Shown here: in pieces, positions 13,057 through 23,527 of the stretch
Layout: each line of letters starts with the position of its first letter
How positions within the stretch are numbered: the stretch's first letter is position 1
Assembly (NCBI GenBank): GCA_946800325.1
Contig: OX326959.1
Location: 37,872,908 to 37,936,907, forward strand
DNA length: 64,000 nucleotides
Origin: Luzula sylvatica
Taxonomy: Eukaryota; Streptophyta; Magnoliopsida; Poales; Juncaceae
Reading direction: 5' to 3'
Notes under the pieces: model-generated
The model's input: only the letters and a program-made list of their open reading frames with translations
Told to the model about the DNA's origin: nothing
Databases searched by the model: none
Made by a program: the position numbers and the translations under genes

Positions 13057-13773
13057 TGACCACAAGGGCCACGAGTTTGGTACGCTCTTGGATGCCCATT
13101 CTCTCCCTCTCTCTCTCCCTCTCTCTCTCAAACACTGCAAGATCCTTGAAGAACTTCAAGAACCCTACAAGAACCAAGTGATTTGCCAAGGAGATTAACC
13201 GTGACCAAGGACTTCCTTCCTTTTTCGGTGAATCATCATCTCTCAAGACTAAACCGTGACTAGGAACTCCTTCCTTTTCGGTGAATCAAGAGTTAACCGT
13301 GACTAGGGATATATCTCTCTTTGGTGTTGTGAAGTTGTGGCCGAGACTCGGAAGAACCCTCTTTTGGAGCTTGAAGAAGGCATTAACCATGACTAGGAGC
13401 TTCTCCTTTTGGTGATCTTTCTTGAGGAATCCACGACTCGAGGGTCTCTTCTTTTCGGTACCAACCAAACAAACGACCAAGACTCGGAGAATTGACCATT
13501 CGGTGCGAAGGCATAGAAGACAAAGGAAGACACATCGAGCTACTTGCTTCATTTTTTAGGTGTACTCTTTCTAATTCTTGTATTTCTTGTTGTTTGTGGA
13601 TTTAGTTGTGTTAAAGAGAATTCCTTGTTTGAATTGAATCCTTGTTCTTTTACTTGATCTTTTGCTCTCAATTTCTGTCTTAAACTTAGTTCAAACTTCC
13701 ATTAATTCAATCTCAAATCAAACCCTTAATTCAATCCTCAATTCAATTTACAACTTTCAAATCCAGTAGTAGT

Positions 13774-14113
13774 TCCGTTGTAACGGAACTCAAATTGCGT
13801 TGTAACGGACCTTTCGGTTTGTACCTGACTTTCAGTCTGTTGGTACTCCGTTATAACGCACTATAACTTCCGTTGTAACGGACCAGCGAGGAAAAGCATT
13901 CAATATCACTCATACTAGTGCGTTGTAACAGACATAAGAGTTCGTTGTAACGGATAAACCAATCCGTTGCAACGCTATCTCTGTCCGTTGTAACGGACTA
14001 CCACTTTCCGTTGTAACGTGACTTCCTCCGTTGTAACGGACGTTCATATCAAACCCTTTGTTAGCCATAACCCTAATGTCCGTTGTAACGGAACTTAATT
14101 CCGTTGTAACGGA
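13774..14113. repeat. CCGTTRTAACGG motif array in LTR A1
   Basis: About a dozen copies of CCGTTGTAACGG or one-base variants within 340 bp, irregularly spaced and separated by unique sequence. The motif is two inverted CCGTT/AACGG arms around a 2-bp spacer. AACGG is the core of many MYB binding sites; that link is inference only. Confidence 0.9.
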
Positions 14114-15154
14114 CTATCTTCTGTGAATTTTCTTTGTTATTTCTAGTCCATTTTTGATGCAAATTTTGACGCAATTGCTCCCCGTGGACGAATCTGTACA
14201 TTTGCCACTGTACAAACATAGATTACAAATTTTGTTGATTGTTCGGGGTTTTTACACAACGACATATTAAACACGCCAAAAACTCGCTCATCAGGTAGTG
14301 TGGATGACATGAGAAGCACATCCGGTTACGCATTTACCCTTGGATTGGGTAAATTTTCATGGGCCTCGAAGAAGCAAGAACGAGTCGCGCTTTCAACAGC
14401 GGAGGCGGAATACATGTCGGCAAATGAAGCCGCGAGACAAGTTGAATGGTTGAGAAAGGTGTTAGAAGACATGGGGGAGAAACAAGAAACCGCAACGGTT
14501 CTCTTTTGCGATAATCAATCTGCGATAGCCATGTCAAAAGATTCCGTCTTCCATAGTCGAACCAAGCATATCAAGCTACGACATCACTTTATTCGAGAAG
14601 TGGTTGGAGATGACGAACTCGTTGTCAAGCATATCAAATTCGAAAATCAATTGGCGGATATTTTCACTAAGGCGCTTCCAAGTAATAAGTTCATTCGCTT
14701 TCGAGAAATTATGAGAATGACGAGTAAACGCATTAAGGGAGTATTAAAATTAATGCTTTAATATTTTAAATAATAATATTATTAATATTTTGGGCAGGAT
14801 AATTAATAGAAGTATCTAGAATATTATTAAAGAGGGTGTCTATTAAATCAAAAGATGTCTACTAAAAGGGTGTATGTAGTTATTATGTGTCTCTTAGATA
14901 AATATGTCTCTAGGGGATGGATAGTATTTCCTATTTAATTGTACTGATTGTAAGGTGTTTTAGTTTGAGAGTAATAAAGTAATAAAAATTGCCCACTGGC
15001 TTTGTCTCTACGTGAGATAAAAGAAAAAAAGAGTTGATTAAATTGCCTCTGTGACTCTCTGTCCGTGTGATATTTTGTTGCTTTAATTCATCAATTGGTC
15101 ATTTCTATTGATCTCCGATTCTAGTTCCAATATTCCACAAATCTACTTCCAACA

Positions 15155-15203
15155 ATAAACACCAGATTGGATGGGAATATGAAATCGAGTGTTATTTTTA
15201 GCT

Positions 15204-15261
<58 letters not shown>

Positions 15262-15514
15262 TACAGTATAGTGAACTAGGGTTTGGATCGGGAGTACTGA
15301 TGGTATTATTGAATGGGGATAGAGAGCATATATGGTGCCCCACAAAAGTAGATTAAACATCCTCGATGACGTGACATGTTAAGCGAATTAATGATTAATT
15401 GAAGATGAAAAATTAATTTTAATTAAATGTAGTAGGTACGAATCAATTAACAAACATCCCAATTAACAAATAATTAATTTTAATTAAGATTATCATAAAT
15501 ACATGTGAATTAAC
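15155..15514. repeat. Copy 2 of the NLR1 upstream direct repeat
   Basis: Matches 7187-7516 from ATAAACACCAGATTGG onward, including a much longer CT run (15206-15259, about 27 repeats). It ends where the two copies diverge after ATTATCATA and ACATGTG. The original NLR1 upstream region presumably continued rightward from here before the Copia element and duplication arose. Confidence 0.85.
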
Positions 15515-16277
15515 AAAAATTTAACACACATGTGATGACGTCAGCGAGAATGTATAACCTACTTTTGTGGGGAAGGAGTATAATTTCCCATGGGGATATG
15601 AGTCATGACTCATGGAGAGTGAAACGGCGCAAGGTCAGCTAGAAATGTTATCATATCATCCACCATCCCAATTGTTGAAATTTAATATTTCCCCACAAAC
15701 AACTCTACAAACCCCCAGAAATATAATAATACCCCCACTGACATGATTTACACCATTGAATAAGATAACTGGTGTCTCCATTTGAGTACGACAGGAAATG
15801 ATTCGGTTTAGAAAAAAGGGCATATCTGTACTCCCTATTCCCCCCTATATACTAATTAACCATTAATTAATTAATTAACTGGATTAATAATTAATCGAAT
15901 ATATTTTTAATATTAAATAATGTGTAACAGTTAATTAATAATTAATTCAGATTAATTGACTATTAATCGGATGTGTTTTTGTTAATGATAATGTTAATTA
16001 ATCATCCATTAACCATTAATTAATGGTATAGAGGGTGGGTGGGGAAAATGGAGGGTACGGTATAATTACCCTTAGAAAAAGAGGGCATATACTGTACCGC
16101 CTATTTCCCACAACCACCCTCTATATACTAATTAATCATTAATTAATGAATTAATTAACCGAATTAATGGTTAATCGAATGTACTTTTAATATTAAATAA
16201 TGTGTAATAATTAACTAATGGTTAATCCACGTGATTTCTTGATAAAGTATGCTTGCATGCTTGATTGGAGAGTATTT
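15515..16277. repeat. AT-rich intergenic with an imperfect ~270-bp-spaced direct repeat
   Basis: Two related blocks, about 15812-15955 and 16083-16220, both run from a GGGCATAT...CTATATACTAATTAA start into TTAATATTAAATAATGTGTAA. No coding potential. The last 40 bp (CTTGATTGGAGAGTATTT) appear to belong to the LTR of Copia element 2, now separated from it by the CACTA insertion. Confidence 0.6.
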
Positions 16278-17413
16278 CACTACAACATAACAGTTAATTT
16301 GGGTCGGTTAAAACCGTCCCTAAATAACCTCAAAACCGTCCCTAATCAATTTGGGGTCGGTCAACCGTCCCTGAAGTACCGCCCCTGAAGCCTCCGACTC
16401 TGACATGATCGAGCCGTCCCTAAATGCCTTTTGGGTCGGTGCATTTTGTGTCAGGCCGTCCCTAAAGGGGTTTTAGTCAACAGTACACTGCCAACTGCAG
16501 GAATAAATGACATTTGCAGGTGTAGGGACGGGCAGTCCTTAACAGAGAAAAGTACGCGCCCGTTTAGGGACGGCCAGTCCCAAAAGTCCTTTTAGGGACG
16601 GTTCTTGTTAGGGTCGGGCAGTCCTTATGACAGAAAAGTACCTGCACTTTTCTTCACGACAACCTTCTTCCGATTCAGAATCTGATGAAAAAAAAAAAAA
16701 TCATAAACTGATGAACAAAAAAACGATTAGGCAGCAGTTAAATGAAGAAAAAAAAATTCAAAAAACGTACTACATGAGAGAGAGATAGTTCAAGAAGAGA
16801 GCTCAGAAAGGGGGCTTCAGACAGAGCTCGAGAAGAGAGAGCTCGAAAAAATGGAAGGAAAATGGGGAAGAAAGGGGTCAAGAGAGGGGTCAAGAGAGGG
16901 TTAAGAGAGAGAGAGGGGGCACGGGTGTGTGTGGAAAGAAGAGAAGAGAGGCGTGTTGCAGGGGATTGACAAAGATTTTTAGGGACGGCCGGTCCCAAAT
17001 ATTGAATAGGGACGGTTTAACTTTAGGGTCGAGCAGTCCTAACATCTTTTGGGTCGGTCAAAAGTGGAGGGTCAGGCCGTCACTAAAATTTAGGGTCGGT
17101 GAGAAAATCAGGGACGGGCCGACGCTAAAACTTAGGGACGGTACAGAGGGCAGGGACGGGCCGATGCTAAGTTTTAGGGACGGTATAGAGTGCAGGGACG
17201 AGCCGATGCTGAATGTTAGGGACGGTATAGAGTTCAGGGACGGGCCGATTCTAACTGTTAGGGACGGTACAAGCCGCAGGGACGGGCCGATGCAATAATT
17301 AGGGTCGGGCAGACCCAATTCTACCGTCCCTAACGTCTTATTGGGTCGGGCCGACACTGATTGCTTGTTTTTTTAGGGACGGCTGGTCCCATTAGGCCTG
17401 ATATGTTGTAGTG
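16278..17413. mobile_element. Non-autonomous CACTA (En/Spm) element
   Basis: Ends CACTACAACATA...TATGTTGTAGTG form a perfect terminal inverted repeat starting with CACTA, and a 3-bp target duplication TTT flanks it. Both are diagnostic of the CACTA superfamily. The 1136-bp element is packed with subterminal repeats of the type TAGGGACGG and GGGTCGG in both orientations: mainly GTCCCTAA-type on the left, and on the right a near-tandem series about 40-60 bp apart (17095-17340). Open frames over the array are products of the repeat. No transposase is present. It is inserted in LTR-type sequence of Copia element 2. Confidence 0.9.
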
Positions 17414-17726
17414 TTTGTCTTGATTGGAATTGTTGATTTCTTGATTGGAGAGTATTTGTCTTGATTGGAGAGTATTTGTGGTGTTTGAATTTTGGAGATA
17501 CATATTAAAAAACAATAGAAATGGTGAACCATCAAAAGTAAGCCACGAAATCAATTCACCAATTCACGTGAATGTTCTTTTTTTCTTTTCTGGATAAAGA
17601 AACACAACTCCAAAAGATACACAAATATATGGATAGATAGATACAAACACCAAAAGGTACACACTAAAAAATATATGGATATAATATTTCGAGATAAGAG
17701 TAAGATTGTTTTCTACACTTCTTACT

Positions 17727-19870
17727 CTAATTTTTACAGAATTTTTTTCTCTTTTTTTTTGTGGAGATTTTCTCTCTTTTTTCTTCAAGCTTGTGTCTCA
17801 TTTCTTTTGGAACATACGCGTAGAAAATAGAACCAAAAATTCGCAAGTGATTGACCAGTGGTTTTCTACCACCGGACCATACTTCAAACGGCGTTTTATC
17901 TTTCACCACTTTTGTCGGACATCGATTTAATAAATAAACCGAGGTACTCGCTGCCTCGGCCCAAAAATTAGTCGGAAGATCCTTCTCATTCAACATTGCT
18001 CGTGACATCTCAACGATTGTCCGATTCATCCTTTCGGCAACACCATTTTGCTTGGGTGTATACAGAACCGTCAGTTTTCTCTCTAAGCCAATATCTTCAC
18101 AAAATTTGTCGAACTCTTTAGAGTTGTATTTGCCGCCTCGATCACTTCGTAACTTCTTGATGAAGCATCCGCTTTGCCTCTCAACCATCCTTTGAAACTT
18201 CTTGAAGATAGAAAACGCATCATATTTTTGTTTAATGAAATAAATCCAACACATCCTCGAGTAATCGTCTATGAAGATAATGAAATATCGATTACCGTCT
18301 TGTGAAGGTGTCTTCATCAGATCACAAACATCGGTATGCACTAGCTCCAATGATTTTGTCGCTTTCCATGCATTTTCTTTCGAAAATGATTCTCGATGCA
18401 TTTTCTTCGGTAAACCGTAGACTATATTTTCTTACTCAAGAACTTCAAACTCCCAAAATTCACATGGCCGAGACTTATGCCACAACCACGACACATCTTC
18501 CGTACCGGCTGCCAAAGCAACAAATTTCGATGTTTTTAGAGTAAGAGGAAAATTTTGGTTTTTTTTTCCATCTTAATATTCGCTATTACTTGACTCCCGT
18601 TTTTCGCCTTCTCAAAAGTTTTGCAACAATCGCCTTCGAAATGGACCGTGTGTCCATTCTCAACCAATTGCCCAACACTCAACAAATTTTGTGCCAACTC
18701 CGGAACAAACAACACATCTCGAATGAACATTCGACATTTCTTCGACTCAATCGCAATCGTTTCTTTTCCTTTAGATCGAACAACCGCACCATTTCCCATG
18801 GTAATTTGAGTAGTGACGGTCTTGTCAATTTCACTAAAGACCGATTCGATTCCGGTCATATGGTTGCTACACCCGCTATCGACGTACTTCTTCCCAAAAG
18901 CCGCTTGACACGCGTAGAAAATATTTTCGTTGTCGATTTTCTCTTCGGTATAGTTGGCTTGTTCATTTGGTTTAACTCGGCAATCCTTTTTCATATGACC
19001 GAACATCTTGCAGTTGTAGCATTGAGTCTTCCCTTTGTTCCAACAATCTTTCTCGGCATGAGTCAAACTTTTGCACACACCGCACCATCGCTCTTGATTA
19101 TTTTGATAATTGCTTCTACCTTCTCCTCTTCCAAATCTTCCTCGACCTCGACCTCTACCGTTTGGACCACCACGAAATGATTCTCCCTTGAACGTATTTT
19201 GGTTTGATGATTCGATTTCGGCAGTTTTTTATTGGAATGCACTCTCCAAAGATTGCTCGGTGTCTCGATTTAATCGTTGATTGTGCCTCTCTAAAGAACC
19301 CATCAAGTCGTGCACACTAAGAGTCGATAGATCTTTGGTTTCTTCGATAATAGAAGTCATGTTGTTGTATTTTGAAGAAAAGCTAATAAGTATTTTCTCG
19401 CAAACCGATTTATCGGTCAATTCTTCGCCAAAGCCTTTTATTTGGTTTACCACTTCCAAAATATTGGAGAAAAAATCTTTGAGGGTATCGTTCTCCTTCA
19501 TCTTCATGTTTTGGAATTCTCTTAAGCGTCAAGAGTTTAACCGTTCTCACTTTTTCGTTTCCTTGAAATTCTCGTTGCAAAATCTCCCACGCTTTCTTCG
19601 AAATTTTAGCGCCAATTATTCTTGAAAATAATTTATCCGAAATTATTTGTTGTATAAAGTATAAGGCTTTTGCATCTTTCTTCTTATTTTGTTTCCCCGC
19701 TTCGGTAGTTTCGGCTTCTTTTGTCGTAGTCACTCTTTCTTCTACTATTTTTCATAGATCTTGCGCAATCAAAAGAGTCTTCATTTTAATACTCCAATTA
19801 TCGTACTTTTCACCATCAAAAATAAGTTGCGAAACTTGCGGGAGCCCGAAAACACCGCATTGGGCTGTCG
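17727..19870 (-). pseudogene. Copia gag-protease-integrase remnant
   Basis: Reading leftward: gag pieces (19870-19229, with frameshifts and the start ATG changed to ACG), zinc knuckle CYNCKMFGHMKKDC (about 19000), protease motif YVDSGCSNHMTG, and integrase (18401-17727) with HTDVC, DDYSR and an intact SDRGG box. The frame then breaks off after the integrase C-terminal region into T-rich sequence. It is a sister copy of the Copia 1 polyprotein and is useful for locating mutations in it. Non-functional because of the frameshifts and the missing RT. Confidence 0.85.
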
Positions 19871-19930
19871 TGGCTTCTCCTTCTCCAAACTTCGACAAAG
19901 TTACTCTCACAAACAATCGCAAACAACCTC

Positions 19931-19945
19931 GGCTCTAGATACCAA
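19931..19945 (-). other. Primer binding site of Copia element 2
   Basis: On the minus strand TTGGTATCTAGAGCC lies just inside the right (5') LTR end ...CGAACA. It resembles the initiator tRNA-Met primer site TGGTATCAGAGC with an insertion. Confidence 0.7.
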
Positions 19946-20299
19946 TTTGTTCGTATTTTTGGGGTTTGGAATTGTTGATTTCTTGATTGGAGAGTATTTG
20001 CCTTGATCGGAGAGTATTTGTGGTGTTTGGATTTTGGAGATAAATATCAAAAACAATAGAAATGGTGAACCAGCAAAAGTATGCCACGCAGCGGAGAGAG
20101 AAATCAATTCACGTGAATGTTTTTTTTTCTTTTCTGGATAAAGAAACACAACTCCAAAAGATACACAAATATATGGATAGATAGATACAAACATCAAAAT
20201 GTGCACACTCAATAGTATATGGATACAATATTTCGAGATAAGAGTGAGATTGTTTTCTACACTACTTACTCTAATTTTTACAGAATTTTTTTCAAGCTT

Positions 20300-20317
20300 C
20301 CCCCCCCCCCCCCCCCC
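20300..20317. repeat. Poly-C tract (~18 C)
   Basis: An uninterrupted run of C that ends in the 8-bp target site CCCCCGAA of the adjoining hAT-like element. The length of such homopolymers is unreliable in assemblies. Confidence 0.9.
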
Positions 20318-20320
20318 GAA

Positions 20321-21065
20321 TAAGGGTGTTCAAATGGTCGGTTCGGATCAATCCGAACCATTTAAAATAAAAACCAATTTAAACCGAACCAAATTAAATC
20401 TAAACCGAACCGACCAAATAAATATCTGAACCAAACTAAAACCGAACCATTTAAACCAAACGGTTTGACTGGTTTATTCGGTTAAAACCAAACCGAATAA
20501 GAATGTAGTGTAACCATTTTATACAATGTAGACTCTACCATTTTCATATATATATATAAATAACAAAAATCAATTTCTAATTACCACATATAATAGTTAA
20601 TTATCTAATTCAATTCACACAACAAATAGAAGAATGCTCAAATTTTTTAAAATAAAAGTAACCAGTTCAAACTAATAACCAAAAAGCCAACATATAACAG
20701 TGCAAAATAATATCAAATCCATTAACTAAAATTCACCAGTATTTAGTATTCGAATGTAAAATTTCACCAATTTTTTTTAATAAAAAAGACTAACTTTATC
20801 ATTTCAAACATATAAATTCACATTATTATGAACATGATCCATTCAAATATTTTACGCATTTCAAATTTCTATTATATCGTATATTTTTGCATGTCACATA
20901 TAATTATAATGATCGGCTCGGTTTTGTTCGGTTTTCAAAATACAAAATCGAACCGAACCAATAAAAACCGAATAACACTAATTTTAATCCAAACCGAACC
21001 AAATAAATCAAAATTGACCGGTTCTGTTCGGTAACCAAATAAACCAAATCGTTTGAACACCCCTA
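20321..21065. mobile_element. hAT-like MITE, tandem copy 1
   Basis: A 745-bp element TAAGGGTGTTCAAATGG...GTTTGAACACCCCTA with an 8-bp target duplication CCCCCGAA on both sides (20313-20320 and 21066-21073). TIRs of the form TAGGGGTGTTC plus an 8-bp duplication are typical of plant hAT-related non-autonomous elements. The ends are rich in GGTTCGG/CCGAACC motifs. No transposase is encoded. Confidence 0.85.
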
Positions 21066-21103
21066 CCCCCGAACTTTTCAAAAAAGTGCAAGTTATCCCC
21101 GAA

Positions 21104-21845
21104 TAAGGGTGTTCAAATGGTCGGTTCGGATCAATCCGAACCATTTAAAATAAAAACCAATTTAAACCGAACCAAATTAAATCTAAACCGAACCGACCAA
21201 ATAAATATCTGAACCAAACTAAAACCGAACGATTTAAACCAAACGGTTTGACTGGTTTATTCGGTTAAAACCAAACCGAATAAGAATGTAGTGTAACCAT
21301 TTTATACAATGTAGACTCTACCATTTTCATATATATAAATAACAAAAATCAATTTCTAATTACCACATATAATAGTTAATTATCTAATTCAATTCACACA
21401 ACAAATAGAAGAATGCTCAAATTTTTTGAAATAAAAGTAACCAGTTCAAACTAATAACCAAAAAGCCAACATATAACAGTGCAAAATAATATCAAATCCA
21501 TTAACTAAAATTCACCAGTATTTAGTATTCGAATGTAAAATTTCACCAATTTTTTTTAATAAAAAAAGACTAACTTTATCATTTCAAACATATAAATTCA
21601 CATTATTATGAACATGATCCATTCAAATATTTTACGCATTTCAAATTTCTATTATATCGTATATTTTTGCATGTCACATATAATTATAATGATCGGTTCG
21701 GTTTTGTTCGGTTTTCAAAATACAAAATCGAACCGAACCAATAAAAACCGAATAACACTAATTTTAATCCAAACCGAACCAAATAAATCAAAATTGACCG
21801 GTTCTGTTCGGTAACCAAATAAACCAAATCGTTTGAACACCCCTA
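21104..21845. mobile_element. hAT-like MITE, tandem copy 2
   Basis: Nearly identical to 20321-21065, differing by only a handful of substitutions and small indels. The whole 783-bp unit (element plus 38 bp of flank) is repeated head to tail, so this copy arose by tandem duplication and not by an independent insertion. Confidence 0.85.
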
Positions 21846-22015
21846 CCCCCGAACTTTTCAAAAAAGTGCAAGTTATCCCCCAAGCTATAATTTGCTCCTT
21901 TTTATCCCATGAATTCTTGATTTTGCTCACTTTTTCCCCTTCCATCAGTTGACTCTCTAGTCATCAGTTAACTGATGATGTGGCACTGTGACGTGTCATT
22001 TTTTTTTGTTAATTT
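21846..22015. repeat. Left inverted end of a TIR-bounded block
   Basis: CTTTTCAAAAAAGTGCAAGT through CATCAGTTAACTGATGATG and TGGCACTGTG reappears in reverse complement at 26515-26665. The two copies bracket about 4.5 kb that holds microsatellites, a gene scrap and an LTR. This looks like a non-autonomous Mutator-like or similar TIR element, but its outer border and target duplication could not be fixed. Confidence 0.6.
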
Positions 22016-22150
22016 CAGCTATGACGTGGCAAAATTTAGAATATAAAATTATACAAATAAATTACATCCATTAACTCATTAAATTCACATCATTAACAAC
22101 TAATTAAACCTAAACCCATTATTTTAACTCAAACCCAAACCCATTCATTT

Positions 22151-22153
<3 letters not shown>

Positions 22154-22221
<68 letters not shown>

Positions 22222-22289
22222 ACGTCATTGAAGTTCCTCTCTCTCGCGCGACGCCATTGAAGTTCTCTGCCCTCTCTCTCTCGTGATGG

Positions 22290-22375
<86 letters not shown>
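22154..22375. repeat. Compound microsatellite (CT)n-(GC)n-(CT)n-(CA)n
   Basis: Long CT runs (22154-22210 and about 22290-22350), a short GCGCGC stretch and a CA run (22351-22375), with two copies of a GACGYCATTGAAGTTC phrase between. The Arg/Glu-rich frames here are artefacts of the repeat. Confidence 0.95.
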
Positions 22376-22519
22376 AGAGCAGTATAGAAGTTTGTAATTG
22401 GTGGAGGCGCTGAGCTGGCAGGTAGGGATTCGAAGGAAGGGATTAGGATGTTGTTGTTGTAATTTTTCGAGTGTAAAGAGGGGGGACCGGAGTGTGAAGG
22501 GGATTTGAAGTGGGGCCCG

Positions 22520-22580
22520 CGATAAACTACCATCACACTGCCTGATCTCCATACTACGAGGCCGCCGGTACGGCGCTGGG
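22520..22580 (-). pseudogene. CRM-domain gene fragment
   Basis: On the minus strand the peptide RTGGLVVWRSGSVMVVYRG closely resembles the GG...W/YRSG...YRG core of the CRM (CRS1-YhbY) RNA-binding domain of plant organelle intron-splicing factors. Only this core is visible, and what follows (towards 22380) does not look like the family. Lying between inverted ends at 21846-22015 and 26515-26665, it is best read as a captured gene scrap. A pseudogene exon is the alternative. Confidence 0.55.
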
Positions 22581-23005
22581 ACAAAAATGGAATGTTAAGC
22601 GTGGCTTTAGTGAATGATTTGAGGATTAGGTTGTTGGTTCAAATTTTTTATTGTTTGATTATCTCAAAAACAATGTCGATATAACTAACAATTCTATCAA
22701 GTACGTGCATGAGATATATGTACAAAATACAATAAGGAGATCAAGATAAACACGAGTAATGATCATTCAAGATTAGTGAAGACACCAAGGATCAAGACGT
22801 CGAAGATAAGCGAAGATATACAAGAATCAAGGCATCGAATATCAAGTTGAAGATTCCGCAAGTTGGGATATCATACAAATCACCAAAACAACTTATAGGT
22901 ATCCCTAAACTTGTTTATGAATTATTAAGCCCAAAATTAGTCAAAAAAATATATTCGAAATCCATCAAAATGATGAAATAATAAATATGGCTGACAAAAA
23001 TATGT

Positions 23006-23516
23006 CCGTTATAACGGACCTTCCATTTGTGTTGTAACGGAACTCCTCGTCCTCTTCAGGAATGGCAAACACAGTATTGTCCGATACAACGGATTCACCA
23101 ATCCGTTGTAACGGACACCCACCAAGCGTTGTAACGGACGAATCACCGTTACAACGCTATTTAATGCCTTCTTGAAGAAAAGTCACAGAACCATGTCCGT
23201 TGTAACGGACAATGAACTCACTTCAGTATACCACATTTTTCCTCTGTGTCCGTTGCAACGGATTCACCAATCCGTTACAACGGACAGGCTCTTACCGTTG
23301 TAACGGAGTATTCTTCGTTATAACGGAACATACAACCATCCTGAAGTAAAGTCACGGGAGGATGTACGTTGTAACGGACTTTGAAGTTCGTTACAAGGAG
23401 CTTCTTAATACTATGGTCCGTTGTAACGGACTTTTATCCGTTATAACGGACCATGTAAAAATACGAATATATTGGCTGTAACGGCTAGTTTGACTTTTGG
23501 TCCGTTATAACGGACC
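23006..23516. repeat. CCGTTRTAACGG motif array in LTR B1
   Basis: About 16 copies of CCGTTGTAACGG, CCGTTATAACGG or close variants in both orientations within 510 bp. One or two more follow after the hAT insertion near 24056. Confidence 0.9.
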
Positions 23517-23527
23517 TCACGTACGTT

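Larger units (their letters stand above)
12641..14293 (+). mobile_element. Solo LTR (family A, copy 1) inside Copia RNase H
   Basis: A 1653-bp insertion, TGATGTGAGG...CGCTCATCA, with a perfect 5-bp target duplication GGTAG (12636-12640 and 14294-14298). It shares its ends and overall sequence with the element at 24500-26154. A TATA box (about 13048) is followed by a CT-rich leader and, further downstream, by an array of CCGTTRTAACGG motifs. It interrupts the Copia frame just after the RT/RNase H junction. Confidence 0.9.
8035..14761 (+). pseudogene. Copia gag-pol polyprotein, disrupted
   Basis: Starts at the ATG at 8035 (MTNQDGVFGLPQ). Recognisable parts in order: UBN2-type gag (about 8060-8650), zinc knuckle CYNCKKFGHMKKDC (about 8884-8925), protease with a DSG triad, GAG-pre-integrase zinc finger ending CEACALGK, integrase core (HTDVCGPM, DDYSR), reverse transcriptase with FLYVDD, and RNase H (STAEAEYM near 14395). 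Breaks: nonsense TAA at 9784-9786, TAA at 10213-10215 and TGA at 12630-12632, all in the main frame, plus the two solo-LTR insertions. The second integrase Asp is also lost (the sibling copy reads SDRGG where this one reads SGQSE). The last frame runs into the 3' LTR and stops at 14761. Not functional as it stands. Confidence 0.9.
7541..15154 (+). mobile_element. Copia LTR retrotransposon 1, split by two solo LTRs
   Basis: The 5' LTR is about 7541-7958 (TGTTATTAAA...TTCCAACA). The 3' LTR is about 14741-15154 and has lost its first bases. The LTRs are roughly 95% alike by eye, and a short polypurine stretch (AAGGGA) precedes the 3' LTR. The gag-pol order gag, protease, integrase, RT, RNase H is that of Ty1/Copia. 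Two unrelated solo LTRs (10717-11727 and 12641-14293) sit inside pol. Several nonsense codons make the element non-autonomous. There is no simple 5-bp target duplication; instead the element is bordered by ~330-bp copies of host sequence. Confidence 0.9.
17414..20298 (-). mobile_element. Copia LTR retrotransposon 2, internally deleted
   Basis: Two similar LTRs, about 17414-17752 and 19948-20298, enclose a 2.2-kb interior. That interior encodes only gag, protease and integrase in minus orientation; reverse transcriptase and RNase H are missing. Coding similarity to Copia 1 is very high, yet the LTRs are not recognisably related to those of Copia 1. The left LTR starts with reiterated TTGATTGGAGAGTATTTG units and was hit by the CACTA element. 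The right end abuts a C-tract and a hAT-like element. Confidence 0.8.

Noticed and set aside
13774..14113. Resemblance of the CCGTTGTAACGG arrays to a CRISPR array
   Set aside because: The motif is only 12 bp, spacing is irregular, both orientations occur, the host is a plant, and the arrays lie inside LTRs. There are no cas genes.
16927..17357. Two long frames (123 and 99 codons) in the CACTA element
   Set aside because: Both are periodic translations of the GGGACGG repeat array (RDGP and SIPSL type repeats), not genes.
22145..22552. 135-codon Arg/Glu-rich frame
   Set aside because: A translation of the (CT)n microsatellite. Only the short CRM-like part in an overlapping frame has meaning.
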